NCBI GenBank assembly: GCA_934481445.1
Contig: CAKSPC010000030.1
Coordinates: 1 to 32,945 of the forward strand
Length of the DNA stretch: 32,945 nt
Source: an uncultured Oscillospiraceae bacterium
Lineage (GTDB): Bacteria; Bacillota; Clostridia; Oscillospirales; Ruminococcaceae
Reading direction: 5' to 3'
Numbering within the stretch: the stretch's first letter is position 1; the number at the start of each line of letters is the position of its first letter. The notes beneath the pieces are model-generated. The model ran no database searches. It was not told where the DNA came from and was given only the letters and a program-made list of their open reading frames with translations. The position numbers and the translations under genes are program-made. This document shows, one piece after another, positions 1 to 9,823 of the stretch.

Positions 1-2
1 TG

Positions 3-2369
3 ATCTCCAACACCGCAGGTGGATACAGCTTCTACAAGGACGCTCGTCTGCGCCGTATCACCCGCTACCGCTACAACAACGTCCCCATCGACATGGGCGG
101 CAGATACTTCTACATTAAGGATGGCGACACTATCTGGAACCCCGGCTGGAGCCCCGTAAAGACCGAGCTTGACAGCTATGAGTGCCGTCACGGCATGGGC
201 TACACCATCATCACCGGCAAGAAGAACGGACTCAAGGCTGAGGCTACTTTCTTCGTTCCGCAGAACTACGACGGCGAGGTTCAGCAGCTCGTTCTCACCA
301 ACGAGAGCAACGCCACAAAGACCTTCAAGCTGTGGTCTTTCGCAGAGTGGTGCCTCTGGGACGCACAGGATGACTGCACCAACTTCCAGAGAAACTTCTC
401 CACCGGCCGTGTTGAGGTAGTAGGCTCCACCATCTACCACAAGACCGAGTACCGCGACAGACGCGACCACTTCGCATTCTACACCGTAAACGATACTATC
501 GACGGCTACGACACCGACCGTGATTCCTTCATCGGTCTGTACAACGGCTTCCATAATCCGCAGGCTGTCCTCGACGGCAAGGCAACAAACTCCTTCGCCG
601 ACGGCTGGTCCCCCATTGCTTCCCACTACAAGGAGATAACCCTTGCGGCAGGCGAGAGCAAGACCCTCGTGTTCATCCTCGGCTATGTTGAGATGCCCGT
701 TGCAGAAAAGTTCGAGGCAGACGGCAAGACCATCAACAAGGTTAAGAGCAACGCAATGATCGAGAAGTACAACACTCCCGAAAAGGTTGACGCAGGCCTT
801 GCAGAGCTTAAGGAAACATGGGATAAGCTGCTCGGAATCCTCAATGTCGACACCCCCGACGACAAGGTAAACCGCATGGTCAACATCTGGAACCAGTACC
901 AGTGCATGGTTACATTCAACCTGTCCCGTTCCGCTTCCTACTTTGAGAGCGGCATCGGCCGTGGTATGGGCTTCCGCGATTCCAACCAGGACGTCCTCGG
1001 TTTCGTTCATCAGATCCCCGACAGAGCAAGAGAGAGAATCATCGACATCGCTTCCACCCAGTTCCCCGACGGCGGCTGCTACCACCAGTACCAGCCCCTC
1101 ACCAAGAAGGGCAACGCTGATATCGGCGGCGACTTCTCCGATGATCCGCTGTGGCTCATTCTCTCCGTTTCCGCATACATCAAGGAAACAGGCGACTGGA
1201 GCATTCTCGACGAGATGGTGCCCTATGACAACGATATGTCCGTTGCACAGCCCATGCTCGACCACCTCAAGGTTTCTTTCTATCATATCGTAAACAACCT
1301 CGGCCCGCACGGTCTGCCCCTTGCAATGCGCGCAGACTGGAACGACTGCATCAACCTCTCCTGCTACTCCGACACTCCCGGCGAGTCTTTCCAGACCTAC
1401 ACCAACCCGAAGTTCAAGGCAGAGGGCGGCTACTCCAAGGTCGCAGAGTCCGCATTCGTCGGCGCACTGTTCACCTATGCAGGCCCGAACTACGTTAAGA
1501 TACTCAACCATCTCGGCAAGACTGACGAGGCTGCAAAGGCACAGGCTGAGATCGACAAGATGAAGAAGGTTATGATGGATTCCGCATGGGACGGCGACTG
1601 GTTCCTCAGAGCGTACGACGCAGAGGGCAAGAAGATGGGTTCCAAGGAGTGCGAGGAAGGTCAGATCTTCATCGAGCCGCAGGGCTTCGCAATCATGTCC
1701 GACATCGACAAGGAAGCTACCAAGAAGACCCTCGCCGCTATCGACGAGCGCCTCAACACCAAGTACGGCCTTGTTCTCAACAACCCCGCATTCACAAAGT
1801 ACTACATCCAGTACGGCGAGATCTCCACATATCCCGGCGGATACAAGGAGAACGCAGGCATCTTTACCCACAACAATGCATGGATCATCTGTGCGGCTGC
1901 TTATGCTGGCGAGGGCGACCAGGCGTTCAAGTATTACTCCGAGATCGCACCCGCGTTCACCGAGGATACATCCGATATCCACAAGACCGAGCCGTATGTT
2001 TACGGTCAGATGATCGGCGGTAAGGACGCAGGCGCTGATATCGGCAAGCAGGGCGACAACTTCGGTCAGGGCAAGAACAGCTGGCTCACAGGTACCGCTG
2101 CATGGAACATGGTTGCAATTTCTCAGTACATTCTCGGTATCTCCGCTGACTTCGACGGTCTGAAGATCGACCCCTCCATTCCTCACGAGTGGGACGGCAT
2201 GAAGGCTACGCGTCAGTTCCGCGGCGCAATCTACAACATCACCGTTAAGAACCCGAACCACGTTTGCAAGGGCGTAAAGAGCATGATCGTTGACGGCAAG
2301 GCTGTCGATGGCAATGTTATCCCCGTTTGCGACGGCGGCGTTCATGAGGTCGAGGTTGTTCTCGGCTGA
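3..2369 (+). CDS. Cellobiose phosphorylase (GH94), 5' end missing
   Basis: Phosphorolyses cellobiose to glucose 1-phosphate and glucose in the cytoplasm, saving ATP for a cellulose degrader. The frame is open from base 3, and its first residues ([18 protein letters not shown]) are the conserved N-terminal segment of GH94 cellobiose phosphorylases, so the true start lies left of the window and the ATG at 93 is internal. About 788 residues are visible; family members are near 810-830, so roughly 30-40 are missing. The motif RADWNDCIN is present, and its second Asp (codon 1344-1346) matches the family's catalytic acid. The (alpha/alpha)6 barrel region and C-terminal beta domain appear complete up to the TGA at 2367. 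Strongly biased codons suggest high expression. Cellodextrin phosphorylase is less likely because those proteins are clearly longer. Confidence 0.93.
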   Translation: MSNTAGGYSFYKDARLRRITRYRYNNVPIDMGGRYFYIKDGDTIWNPGWSPVKTELDSYECRHGMGYTIITGKKNGLKAEATFFVPQNYDGEVQQLVLTNESNATKTFKLWSFAEWCLWDAQDDCTNFQRNFSTGRVEVVGSTIYHKTEYRDRRDHFAFYTVNDTIDGYDTDRDSFIGLYNGFHNPQAVLDGKATNSFADGWSPIASHYKEITLAAGESKTLVFILGYVEMPVAEKFEADGKTINKVKSNAMIEKYNTPEKVDAGLAELKETWDKLLGILNVDTPDDKVNRMVNIWNQYQCMVTFNLSRSASYFESGIGRGMGFRDSNQDVLGFVHQIPDRARERIIDIASTQFPDGGCYHQYQPLTKKGNADIGGDFSDDPLWLILSVSAYIKETGDWSILDEMVPYDNDMSVAQPMLDHLKVSFYHIVNNLGPHGLPLAMRADWNDCINLSCYSDTPGESFQTYTNPKFKAEGGYSKVAESAFVGALFTYAGPNYVKILNHLGKTDEAAKAQAEIDKMKKVMMDSAWDGDWFLRAYDAEGKKMGSKECEEGQIFIEPQGFAIMSDIDKEATKKTLAAIDERLNTKYGLVLNNPAFTKYYIQYGEISTYPGGYKENAGIFTHNNAWIICAAAYAGEGDQAFKYYSEIAPAFTEDTSDIHKTEPYVYGQMIGGKDAGADIGKQGDNFGQGKNSWLTGTAAWNMVAISQYILGISADFDGLKIDPSIPHEWDGMKATRQFRGAIYNITVKNPNHVCKGVKSMIVDGKAVDGNVIPVCDGGVHEVEVVLG

Positions 2370-2393
2370 TAGGTCGTAAATTTAATATCAAGG

Positions 2394-2420
2394 TGCGCCC
2401 GAGAAATCGGGCGCATTTTT
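2394..2420 (+). terminator. Intrinsic terminator of cellobiose phosphorylase
   Basis: Perfect 9-bp stem TGCGCCCGA / TCGGGCGCA closed by a GAAA tetraloop and followed by five T. It sits 24 bases after the stop codon. The stretch 2421-2599 that follows is AT-rich and shows no gene. Confidence 0.92.
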
Positions 2421-2599
2421 CTTCCAAAAAATAATAAACGAATGTCAACGATAATCTTTCCGAAAATATGATGTCCTGCTAATGTCAGTTAGTTAAAGCT
2501 ACATCAGGCCCATGTAAATTTTTGTTGTCATTCCACACAAAATGCTATGCAATAAGCATTCTATTTGCACAAATTTCTCAAAAATTTCACTTAACGCTA

Positions 2600-2628
2600 T
2601 TTACAAAACAGAGCAAATGTGCTACAAT
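2600..2628 (+). promoter_or_regulatory. Sigma-A type promoter of nifJ
   Basis: TTTACA at 2600-2605, a 17-base spacer, and TACAAT at 2623-2628 preceded by TGC (extended -10). A start near 2635 gives a leader of about 90 bases before the nifJ ATG. Confidence 0.8.
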
Positions 2629-2650
2629 ATTATTACAAGATGAAAAAGTG

Positions 2651-2700
2651 TGCTTATGCCGCCCCGAACGAAAATAGGGACGGCGGCAGAGCATATTTTT
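2651..2700 (+). promoter_or_regulatory. nifJ leader hairpin with U run (possible attenuator)
   Basis: Between promoter and ribosome-binding site. TGCCGCC (2657-2663) pairs with GGCGGCA (2682-2688), and the outer TGCT (2651-2654) can pair with AGCA (2690-2693). The sequence then runs TATTTTT to 2700. This is the layout of an intrinsic terminator inside a 5' untranslated region. Whether it terminates, or is controlled, cannot be told from sequence. Confidence 0.5.
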
Positions 2701-2725
2701 CTGATATTTAAGGAGGATAAAACCA

Positions 2726-5700
2726 ATGGCTAGACAAAAGCTTACGATGGACGGCAACAACGCCGCAGGTCACGTATCCTATGCGTTTACAGACCTCGCC
2801 GCTATTTACCCCATCACACCTTCGTCCGTAATGGCAGAAGTTACCGACTCCTGGTCCACAGCCGGAAGAAAGAACATCTTCGGCGAGCAGGTAAAGGTAG
2901 TTGAAATGCAGTCTGAGGCAGGCGCAGCAGGTGCCGTTCACGGCTCCCTCTCCGCAGGTGCCCTCACAACAACCTACACAGCATCGCAGGGTCTGCTGCT
3001 GATGATCCCGAATATGTACAAGATCGCCGGCGAGCTGCTTCCCTCTGTTATCCATGTTTCCGCAAGAGCTGTCGCTTCCCATGCGCTCTCTATCTTCGGC
3101 GACCACAGTGATATTTACGCCTGTCGTCAGACCGGCTACGCAATGCTCTGCTCCACTAACCCCCAGGAGGTTATGGACCTCGGCGCCGTAGCTCACCTTT
3201 CCACCATCAAGGGCAGAGTTCCTTTCCTGCACTTCTTCGACGGCTTCAGAACTTCCCACGAAATTCAGAAGATCGAAGTCTGGGATTACGACACCCTCGC
3301 AAAGATGGTTGATATGGACGCTGTTCAGGCATTCCGCGACAGAGCTCTCAACCCCGAGAACCCTGTTCTCCACGGCACCGCTCAGAACCCCGATATCTTC
3401 TTCCAGGCTCGCGAAGCTTGCAACACATACTACAACAACATCCCCAACATCGTAACCGAGTACATGGACAAGGTTAACGCCGAGATCGGCACTGACTACA
3501 AGCTGTTCAACTACTACGGCGCTCCCGATGCAGAGGAAGTTATCGTAGCAATGGGCTCCGTTTGCGACACCATCGAAGAAACCATCGACTACCTTGCAAA
3601 GCAGGGCAGAAAGGTCGGCCTTGTAAAGGTTAGACTGTACAGACCTTTCGTTTCTTCCGCATTCGTTTCCGCTATCCCCGATACAGTAAAGAAGATCTCC
3701 GTTCTCGACAGAACAAAGGAGCCCGGCTCCCTCGGCGAGCCCCTGTATCTGGACGTTGTTGCTGCCCTCAAGAAGGAAAACAAGTTCCAGAACATTCCTG
3801 TATTCACCGGTCGTTACGGCCTTGGTTCCAAGGACTGCAACCCTGCACAGATCATCGCAGTTTACAACAATACAACCAAGCCCACATTCACTATCGGTAT
3901 CGAGGACGATGTCACACATCTGTCCCTGCCCATCACAGAGAACCCCAACACAACTCCTGAAGGCACGACCTGCTGCAAGTTCTGGGGTCTCGGCTCTGAC
4001 GGTACCGTCGGTGCAAACAAGAACTCCATCAAGATCATCGGCGACCACACCGATATGTACGCGCAGGCATACTTCGCATACGACTCCAAGAAGTCCGGCG
4101 GCGTAACCATTTCTCACCTGCGTTTCGGTAAGACACCGATCAAGTCCACATACTTCATCAACAAGGCGAACTTCGTTGCCTGCCATAACCCCTCTTACAT
4201 CGACAAGTACGATATGGTTGAGGACGTTATCCCCGGCGGTTCGTTCCTGCTGAACTGCCAGTGGACAGTTGATGAACTCGACGAGAAGCTCCCCGCTCCC
4301 GTTAAGTCCTACATCGCAAAGAACCACATCAACTTCTATATCATCAACGCTATCAAGGTTGCCAAGGAGATCGGTCTGGGCAACAAGACAAATACTGTTC
4401 TTCAGTCCGCATTCTTCTCCATCGCGAACATCATCCCCGCTGATCAGGCTATCGACTACATGAAGAAGATGGCGTACAAGTCTTTCGCAAAGAAGGGCGA
4501 CGATATCGTCAACATGAACTACGCCGCTATTGAAAAGGGCGCAGGCGAAGTTGTAAAGGTTGACGTTCCCGCTTCCTGGGCTGACTGCGAGGGTCAGCTT
4601 ACTCACCCCCACTTCGAGGGCGAGAACAAGAAGCTCATCGACTTCGTAAACAACATTCAGGTTCCCGTAAACGCACAGCGCGGCGACAAGCTGCCTGTAT
4701 CCACCTTCGTTGACATTGCAGACGGCACATTCCCGCAGGGCTCCGCTGCATTTGAGAAGCGCGGCATCGCTGTTGACGTTCCCCACTGGATCCCTGAGAA
4801 CTGCATCCAGTGTAACCAGTGCTCGTTCGTTTGCCCGCACGCTGTAATCCGTCCGGTCATCCTGAACGACGCTGAAGCTGCAGCAGCTCCCGCAGCGACA
4901 AAGACCAAGGATACAACAGGTCTGCCCGGCACAAAGTACACAATGGCAATTTCCACCCTCGACTGCACAGGCTGCGGCGTGTGCGCACAGGTTTGCCCCG
5001 CTAAGGAGAAGGCTCTCGTTATGAAGCCCATCGAAACACAGATGGAGCAGCAGGAAGTATTCGACTATGCTGTTAAGTCCGTTTCCGACAAGCCCGAGGT
5101 TCACGAGAAGTTCAAGGAAACCACCGTTAAGGGCTCCCAGTTCAAGCAGCCGCTGCTCGAATTCTCCGGCGCTTGCGCAGGCTGCGGCGAAACTCCTTAC
5201 GCAAAGCTTGTAACTCAGCTCTTCGGCGACAGAATGTATATCGCAAACGCAACAGGCTGCTCTTCCATCTGGGCAGGTTCCGAGCCGTCCACTCCTTACA
5301 CCACCAACAAGGAAGGCAAGGGTCCGGCATGGGCTAACTCCCTGTTCGAGGATAACGCAGAGTTCGGTTACGGTATGTACCTCGCTCAGGATACACTGAG
5401 AAGAAGAGTTCAGAAGAAGCTGAAGGAAGTTCGCGAGAACGCACATGATGACGCTAAGACACTCATCGACGAGTATTTCGCAACAGAGAACGACGGCAAG
5501 GCTAACGCAGCTGCTACAAAGAAGCTGGTTGCAGCTCTTGACAAGTGCCCCGCAAAGGACGGTCTTGTTGGCGAGATCCTTGCAGCTAAGAACTACCTTT
5601 CCAAGAAGAGCCAGTGGATCTTCGGCGGCGACGGCTGGGCATACGATATCGGTTACGGCGGACTTGACCACGTTATTGCTTCCGGCAAGAACGTAAACAT

Positions 5701-6280
5701 CCTCGTATTCGATACCGAGGTTTACTCCAACACAGGCGGACAGGCTTCCAAGGCTACTAACGTAGGTGCGGTTGCACAGTTTGCAGCAGGCGGTAAGGAT
5801 GTTAAGAAGAAGGATCTCGCAGGTATCGCAATGAGCTACGGCTACGTTTACGTTGCACAGATAGCAATGGGTGCTGACCGCAACCAGTGTCTGAAGGCAA
5901 TTGCAGAAGCTGAAGCTTACGACGGACCCTCCCTGATCATCGCATATGCACCCTGCATCAACCACGGCATCAAGGGCGGTCTGACCATTGCTCAGCAGGT
6001 TGAGAAGGAAGCTGTTGAGGCAGGTTACTGGCATCTGTTCAGATTCAATCCTGCTCTTGCAGACGAGGGCAAGTCCCCGTTCTCGCTGGATAGCAAGGCT
6101 CCCACAGGCGATTACAAGGCATTCATGATGAGAGAGGTACGTTACAACTCCCTGATGCGTGCTAACCCCGAGAGAGCTACCGTACTGTTCGACAAGGCGG
6201 TTGCAAACAGCAAGGCTAAGTACGATCACCTCGTTGAAATGCAGAATATGTATACAGACGAGTTCGGCAAGAAGGCTTAA
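2726..6280 (+). CDS. nifJ: Pyruvate:ferredoxin (flavodoxin) oxidoreductase
   Basis: Single-chain homodimeric PFOR, 1184 residues, the normal size. It converts pyruvate, CoA and oxidised ferredoxin to acetyl-CoA, CO2 and reduced ferredoxin, the main pyruvate sink of anaerobic clostridia. Domains in order: N-terminal pyrimidine-binding TPP domain (starting MARQKLTMDGNNAAG), transketolase-like and CoA domains, then a two-cluster ferredoxin domain with Cys693/696/699/703 and Cys747/750/753/757. The C-terminal TPP domain carries GDGWAYDIG (about 968-976) and the proximal-cluster cysteines 817, 820, 845 and 1077, which fit the pattern of the Desulfovibrio africanus enzyme. The start is fixed by AAGGAGG at 2710-2716. 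It stands alone between its own promoter and terminator. Codon bias is strong, as expected for an abundant enzyme. Confidence 0.97.
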   Translation: MARQKLTMDGNNAAGHVSYAFTDLAAIYPITPSSVMAEVTDSWSTAGRKNIFGEQVKVVEMQSEAGAAGAVHGSLSAGALTTTYTASQGLLLMIPNMYKIAGELLPSVIHVSARAVASHALSIFGDHSDIYACRQTGYAMLCSTNPQEVMDLGAVAHLSTIKGRVPFLHFFDGFRTSHEIQKIEVWDYDTLAKMVDMDAVQAFRDRALNPENPVLHGTAQNPDIFFQAREACNTYYNNIPNIVTEYMDKVNAEIGTDYKLFNYYGAPDAEEVIVAMGSVCDTIEETIDYLAKQGRKVGLVKVRLYRPFVSSAFVSAIPDTVKKISVLDRTKEPGSLGEPLYLDVVAALKKENKFQNIPVFTGRYGLGSKDCNPAQIIAVYNNTTKPTFTIGIEDDVTHLSLPITENPNTTPEGTTCCKFWGLGSDGTVGANKNSIKIIGDHTDMYAQAYFAYDSKKSGGVTISHLRFGKTPIKSTYFINKANFVACHNPSYIDKYDMVEDVIPGGSFLLNCQWTVDELDEKLPAPVKSYIAKNHINFYIINAIKVAKEIGLGNKTNTVLQSAFFSIANIIPADQAIDYMKKMAYKSFAKKGDDIVNMNYAAIEKGAGEVVKVDVPASWADCEGQLTHPHFEGENKKLIDFVNNIQVPVNAQRGDKLPVSTFVDIADGTFPQGSAAFEKRGIAVDVPHWIPENCIQCNQCSFVCPHAVIRPVILNDAEAAAAPAATKTKDTTGLPGTKYTMAISTLDCTGCGVCAQVCPAKEKALVMKPIETQMEQQEVFDYAVKSVSDKPEVHEKFKETTVKGSQFKQPLLEFSGACAGCGETPYAKLVTQLFGDRMYIANATGCSSIWAGSEPSTPYTTNKEGKGPAWANSLFEDNAEFGYGMYLAQDTLRRRVQKKLKEVRENAHDDAKTLIDEYFATENDGKANAAATKKLVAALDKCPAKDGLVGEILAAKNYLSKKSQWIFGGDGWAYDIGYGGLDHVIASGKNVNILVFDTEVYSNTGGQASKATNVGAVAQFAAGGKDVKKKDLAGIAMSYGYVYVAQIAMGADRNQCLKAIAEAEAYDGPSLIIAYAPCINHGIKGGLTIAQQVEKEAVEAGYWHLFRFNPALADEGKSPFSLDSKAPTGDYKAFMMREVRYNSLMRANPERATVLFDKAVANSKAKYDHLVEMQNMYTDEFGKKA

Positions 6281-6304
6281 TGCACTTCGTAACTGAATAA
6301 AACT

Positions 6305-6336
6305 TCTCCCCATCGGAAACGGTGGGGAGATTTTTT
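6305..6336 (+). terminator. Intrinsic terminator of nifJ
   Basis: TCTCCCCATC (6305-6314) pairs with GGTGGGGAGA (6321-6330), including one T-G pair, and is followed by six T. It lies 25 bases past the nifJ stop. Confidence 0.92.
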
Positions 6337-6392
6337 GGTTAACGGCGCATTTGAAAGAAACAGTGTATATGACTCAACGGCACATTTAAAAC

Positions 6393-6418
6393 AAAAAGCC
6401 CGCCGAAAACCGGCGGGC
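6393..6418 (-). terminator. Intrinsic terminator of the cmk-plsC-ispH/rpsA unit
   Basis: Perfect 8-bp stem GCCCGCCG / CGGCGGGC (6398-6405 and 6411-6418). Five A precede it on the plus strand, giving the T run on the minus strand. It lies 23 bases beyond the stop of the IspH-S1 gene. Confidence 0.9.
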
Positions 6419-6440
6419 AAATCGTTATTCTAAAGCGGGA

Positions 6441-8396
6441 TTATTCCTCTTCAGCGGGAGCAGCGTCTTCCATAAGAGCCTTGATGGAGAGGCTTACTCT
6501 GTTCTTCTCGGTGTCAATGTCGATGATCTTAACGTCAACCTCCTGACCAACAGTGAGAACAGTGTTGATGTTTGTAACACGATCTGTGGAAATCTGGGAG
6601 ATGTGGATCAGTCCGTCAACGCCGGGGATGATCTGTGCGAATGCACCGAACTCGGTGATGGAAACGATGGTAGCCTTGATAACATCGCCGATCTGATACT
6701 CAGAAACGAACTTTGTCCAGGGATTCTCATCGGGATCCTTAGCGGAGAGGGAAACTCTCTTCTTCTCGGGGTCGAAGGACTTAACGATAACGTTGATCTT
6801 GTCGCCAACCTTAACGATATCCTTGGGATGACCAACTCTGTTCCATGTCAGTTCAGCGGTGCGAACCAGACCATCAACGGGACCGATGTCAACGAATACG
6901 CCGTAGTCCTCAATAGAGCGAACCTCGCCCTCGAACTTCTGGCCAACCTGAATAGTCTCCCAGAACTTAGCCTTTTCAGCGTCGCGAACTTCCTTGTGAG
7001 CCTGACGGATGGAGCCTACGACTCTGCCGCCGCGCTGCTCGGTAACTTCGATGATCTTGAACTGAACAGTCTTCTTGAGCAGATCCTCGAGCTTACCGCT
7101 GCGGGGAACGCCTGTCTGAGAAGCGGGGATAAATACGCGGATGTTGTTGTAGATAACAATAACGCCGCCCTTAACTACCTGAGCAACTGTGCCCTCGATA
7201 GTTTCGTTAGCTTCCTTGATAGCTGCGAGCTTCTCAAGACCGAGAGCAGCGTCAACGCGCTTCTTGGACAGAGCAGCTGTACCAACGGAATCGTCAACCT
7301 TGATAACGATGGCGTCAATAACGTCGCCGACCTTAACAACGTCAGCAACCTCAGCGTTGGGGTCGTTTGTGAGTTCGTCGCGGACTATGTAGCCGGTCTG
7401 CTTGGCGCCTACTTCAACTACTGCTTCCTTCTTTGTTACGCTTACAACGGTAGCCTTAACTCTCTTGCCGGTATATAATCTTGTAAAAGACTGATCCTGC
7501 TCAAGCAGCGAAGCGAAGTCCTCCTCATTTTCATTTACTTTGGTAATTTCTTCGTTCATTCTTTCATGAACCTCCTTTATAGTATAGGCTGGGGTAGAAG
7601 CCCCTGCCGTTATTCCGATAATACTATCGGAGTGCAGCCCGCGCAGCGTCTGCGAGGGGATATCGTCTGCGGTCTCCGCGAACACCGTTTTGCAGTGCCT
7701 CGCGCATATCGCGGCAAGTTTCCCCGTGTTTGAGCTGCTTCGACCTCCGACTACTATCATGAGTGCAGCCCGCTTTGCAAGCTCCTCTGCGTTTTTCTGC
7801 CGCTCCGAGGTAGCGCTGCAAATTGTATCATATATATCTACGCAGCTGTATTTTTCCCTGATCCTTCGGAAATATTCCTCGGATCTGCTGCGGTCGAAGG
7901 TTGTCTGAGTGACCAGCGCGATATTTTCGCTCTGCGAAAGCGCGCCGTCAGCGAACAATTTTTCGATTTCGTCAATATCGGCGCACGCGAACGCCTTACA
8001 GCGGGCATGTCCTATTATTCCCATGACCTCGGGGTGATTTTTGTCGCCGAGGACGATGACCGCGCCGTTTTCGGGCTGGCGGGAAACGATATTGTGGATT
8101 TTCCTAACGAAAGGGCAGGTGGCGTCGATGACCTCCGTGCAGAGGCTGCGCGCCAGCGCTTCCGTTTCTGCCGAAACTCCGTGAGAGCGTATTATCAGCG
8201 GTTTTCCCGCCGCGTCCTCGACTTTCTCGGCTATATGAACTCCCTTTTTTTCAAGGGAATCGGTGACAATGCGGTTGTGTATCAGCGGCCCGAGGGTGAA
8301 CACCTCGCCGTATTTTTCCGCGGAGGTTTCCGCGAGCCCGATGGCTCGTTTGACCCCAAAGCAGAAGCCCGATTTTTCAGCAATTTCAACCAACAT
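6441..8396 (-). CDS. Fused IspH (HMBPP reductase) / 30S ribosomal protein S1
   Basis: Bifunctional protein of 651 residues. Residues 1-280 are IspH (LytB), the last enzyme of the MEP isoprenoid pathway, making IPP and DMAPP from HMBPP. The three 4Fe-4S ligands are Cys12 (FCFGVK), Cys94 (DATCPF) and Cys193 (DTICSATSERQ). A charged linker follows, then four S1 RNA-binding repeats at about 308-379, 399-466, 484-553 and 570-638, as in Gram-positive S1 proteins. Such fusions are known in clostridia. The chosen ATG has AAGGAG ten bases upstream; the frame runs open to 8423 but has no ribosome site there. The start overlaps the 3' end of plsC by 11 bases, so translation is probably coupled. Last gene of the cmk unit. 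Confidence 0.94.
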   Translation of the reverse strand: MLVEIAEKSGFCFGVKRAIGLAETSAEKYGEVFTLGPLIHNRIVTDSLEKKGVHIAEKVEDAAGKPLIIRSHGVSAETEALARSLCTEVIDATCPFVRKIHNIVSRQPENGAVIVLGDKNHPEVMGIIGHARCKAFACADIDEIEKLFADGALSQSENIALVTQTTFDRSRSEEYFRRIREKYSCVDIYDTICSATSERQKNAEELAKRAALMIVVGGRSSSNTGKLAAICARHCKTVFAETADDIPSQTLRGLHSDSIIGITAGASTPAYTIKEVHERMNEEITKVNENEEDFASLLEQDQSFTRLYTGKRVKATVVSVTKKEAVVEVGAKQTGYIVRDELTNDPNAEVADVVKVGDVIDAIVIKVDDSVGTAALSKKRVDAALGLEKLAAIKEANETIEGTVAQVVKGGVIVIYNNIRVFIPASQTGVPRSGKLEDLLKKTVQFKIIEVTEQRGGRVVGSIRQAHKEVRDAEKAKFWETIQVGQKFEGEVRSIEDYGVFVDIGPVDGLVRTAELTWNRVGHPKDIVKVGDKINVIVKSFDPEKKRVSLSAKDPDENPWTKFVSEYQIGDVIKATIVSITEFGAFAQIIPGVDGLIHISQISTDRVTNINTVLTVGQEVDVKIIDIDTEKNRVSLSIKALMEDAAPAEEE

Positions 8397-8991
8397 CGGG
8401 GGAGTTCTCCTTGAGCTCTGCAATGTTGTCCATGATATGTGAGCTTATTTCCTTGAGCTTCTTCCTGTCGGAAATGTCGACATCGAAATTCTCGGCGGGT
8501 ATTGCCTTTCCGATGCAGATGCAGATTTTTCTGCGGAATTTTTTCGGCCCGTATTTAACAAACACTGGTACAACTGGCACCTTGGCCTGCGCCGCAATTA
8601 GCGTAACGCCGCTTTTTGCCTTGCCCAGTTCGCCGTCCTTGGAGCGTGTGCCCTCGGGGAAAATGACGAATATGCGGCCGTGGTTCAGACTTTCCAGCGC
8701 GTTTTCTATCGCCGAATTGTCCTTTGCACCGCGTTTTACGGGGAATGCGCCGAGCTTGGTTATGAGCCACGCGAAAATACGGCTTTTCTGGAAAAGCTCC
8801 TCCTTCGCCATGAAGGTGTATTTTCCGCGGAACGTGATTCCGACCACAGGCGGGTCGTTATTGGAAACGTGGTTCGAGGCGATTATGTACCCGCTTTTTT
8901 CCTGCGGGATATTCTCCCTGCCCACGACTTGTATGCTGAAAACGATGTGATAGGCAAAACTCACAAGATCACGCGCGATTTCGTAGAACAT
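8386..8991 (-). CDS. plsC: 1-acyl-sn-glycerol-3-phosphate acyltransferase
   Basis: Acylates lysophosphatidic acid to phosphatidic acid at the membrane, in phospholipid synthesis. 202 residues. It carries the acyltransferase motif ASNHVSNNDPP (the HX4D-type block, with HVSNND), followed by FPEGTRSKDGELG, the substrate-binding block. An N-terminal hydrophobic stretch (ARDLVSFAYHIVFSI) probably anchors it. The start shares its A with the cmk stop (TGATG at 8989-8993) and has AAGGAG eight bases upstream; the frame is open to 9018 but no site supports a longer start. It lies between cmk and ispH-rpsA, an order familiar from clostridial genomes. Confidence 0.93.
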   Translation of the reverse strand: MFYEIARDLVSFAYHIVFSIQVVGRENIPQEKSGYIIASNHVSNNDPPVVGITFRGKYTFMAKEELFQKSRIFAWLITKLGAFPVKRGAKDNSAIENALESLNHGRIFVIFPEGTRSKDGELGKAKSGVTLIAAQAKVPVVPVFVKYGPKKFRRKICICIGKAIPAENFDVDISDRKKLKEISSHIMDNIAELKENSPDVG

Positions 8992-9665
8992 CAGAGTTTC
9001 TCCTTGATAAGACCGCAAACCAGTTCCACGGACTGCTCAAAATCAAGCTTGGAAGTATCCGCGAGAACCGCGTCGTCCGCTTGCTTAAGCGGAGCCGCCG
9101 CACGGTGCGAGTCGTTATAGTCGCGCTGATTCAGGTCGGAGAGCACCTCGTCAAAGGAAACATCCTTGCCCTTTGCACGAAGCTCGTCGTACCGACGCTT
9201 TGCGCGTATTTCGGGAGCCGCCGTGAGGAATATTTTCACCTGCGCGTTCGGAAGAACCACGGTTCCGATATCCCTGCCGTCCATGATAACGTTGTGTGTT
9301 TCTGCGATGGAGCGCTGCGTGTCCAGCAAAGCCGCCCGAACCTCGGGCACTGCGCTGACGGCGCTAGCCGCCATGGATATCTCGGGAAGCCTTATTTCCT
9401 CGGAAACGTCCTCTCCGTTCAGGAAAATATGCTGAACGCCGCCGACAAGGCTTATCTCAAGCTTTATTGAGCCAAGGCATCCCGCCACTGCGGAGGGAGA
9501 AGTCATATCAATACCGTTTCTGTGGCAGTACAGCCCGACCGAGCGGTAAAGCGCGCCGGTGTCGGCGTAGATAAAGCCGAGCCGCTGTGCGGCGGTGCGG
9601 GCGATGGAGCTTTTTCCTGCTCCGACAGGCCCGTCTATTGCGACAGAAACAAATTTTTCAGGCAT
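8991..9665 (-). CDS. cmk: (d)CMP kinase
   Basis: Phosphorylates CMP and dCMP to the diphosphates with ATP. 224 residues, normal for the family. The P-loop GPVGAGKSS is near residue 12, DTGALYR follows, and MDGRDIGTVV and the lid-region arginines (KRRYDELRAKG) are present. The ATG at 9665 has GGAG six bases upstream; an in-frame GTG at 9689 would give eight more residues but lacks a site. First gene of the unit cmk-plsC-ispH/rpsA, one base overlapping plsC. Confidence 0.95.
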   Translation of the reverse strand: MPEKFVSVAIDGPVGAGKSSIARTAAQRLGFIYADTGALYRSVGLYCHRNGIDMTSPSAVAGCLGSIKLEISLVGGVQHIFLNGEDVSEEIRLPEISMAASAVSAVPEVRAALLDTQRSIAETHNVIMDGRDIGTVVLPNAQVKIFLTAAPEIRAKRRYDELRAKGKDVSFDEVLSDLNQRDYNDSHRAAAPLKQADDAVLADTSKLDFEQSVELVCGLIKEKL

Positions 9666-9746
9666 GAGGTACTCCGTTGCGGTTATCACCGAAATTTTGT
9701 AAATTATCGAAAAGGGTACAATTCCCCCAATAATTCATCACTTTAG

Positions 9747-9775
9747 ATTATATCATATTAAGCGAAAAATTGCAA
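9747..9775 (-). promoter_or_regulatory. Promoter of the cmk operon
   Basis: On the minus strand: TTGCAA (9775-9770), 17-base spacer, TATAAT (9752-9747). Predicted start near 9740, about 75 bases before the cmk ATG. No terminator is seen between the flavoprotein stop at 9824 and this promoter, so read-through is possible. Confidence 0.7.
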
Positions 9776-9823
9776 GGGGGTTTTTAACATTTTCATATAT
9801 TTTTCACGATTTATGCAGGCTGA

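Noticed and set aside
93..2369. Start of cellobiose phosphorylase at the ATG at 93
   Set aside because: The frame is open to base 3 and encodes conserved family residues before this ATG.
2708..6313. Open frame of 1201 codons antisense to nifJ
   Set aside because: A by-product of the strong codon bias of nifJ on the other strand. The translation is low-complexity, rich in Val, Leu and Cys, without domains, and no ribosome site precedes it.
6339..6392. Imperfect direct repeat AACGGCGCATTTGAAA / AACGGCACATTTAAAA after nifJ
   Set aside because: Two short copies between converging terminators. No further copies or positional logic, so it may be chance or a small slippage event.
8396..8423. Longer start for the IspH-S1 fusion at 8423
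   Set aside because: No ribosome site. The nine extra residues precede the conserved IspH N terminus MLVEIAEKSGFCFG, which has AAGGAG upstream.
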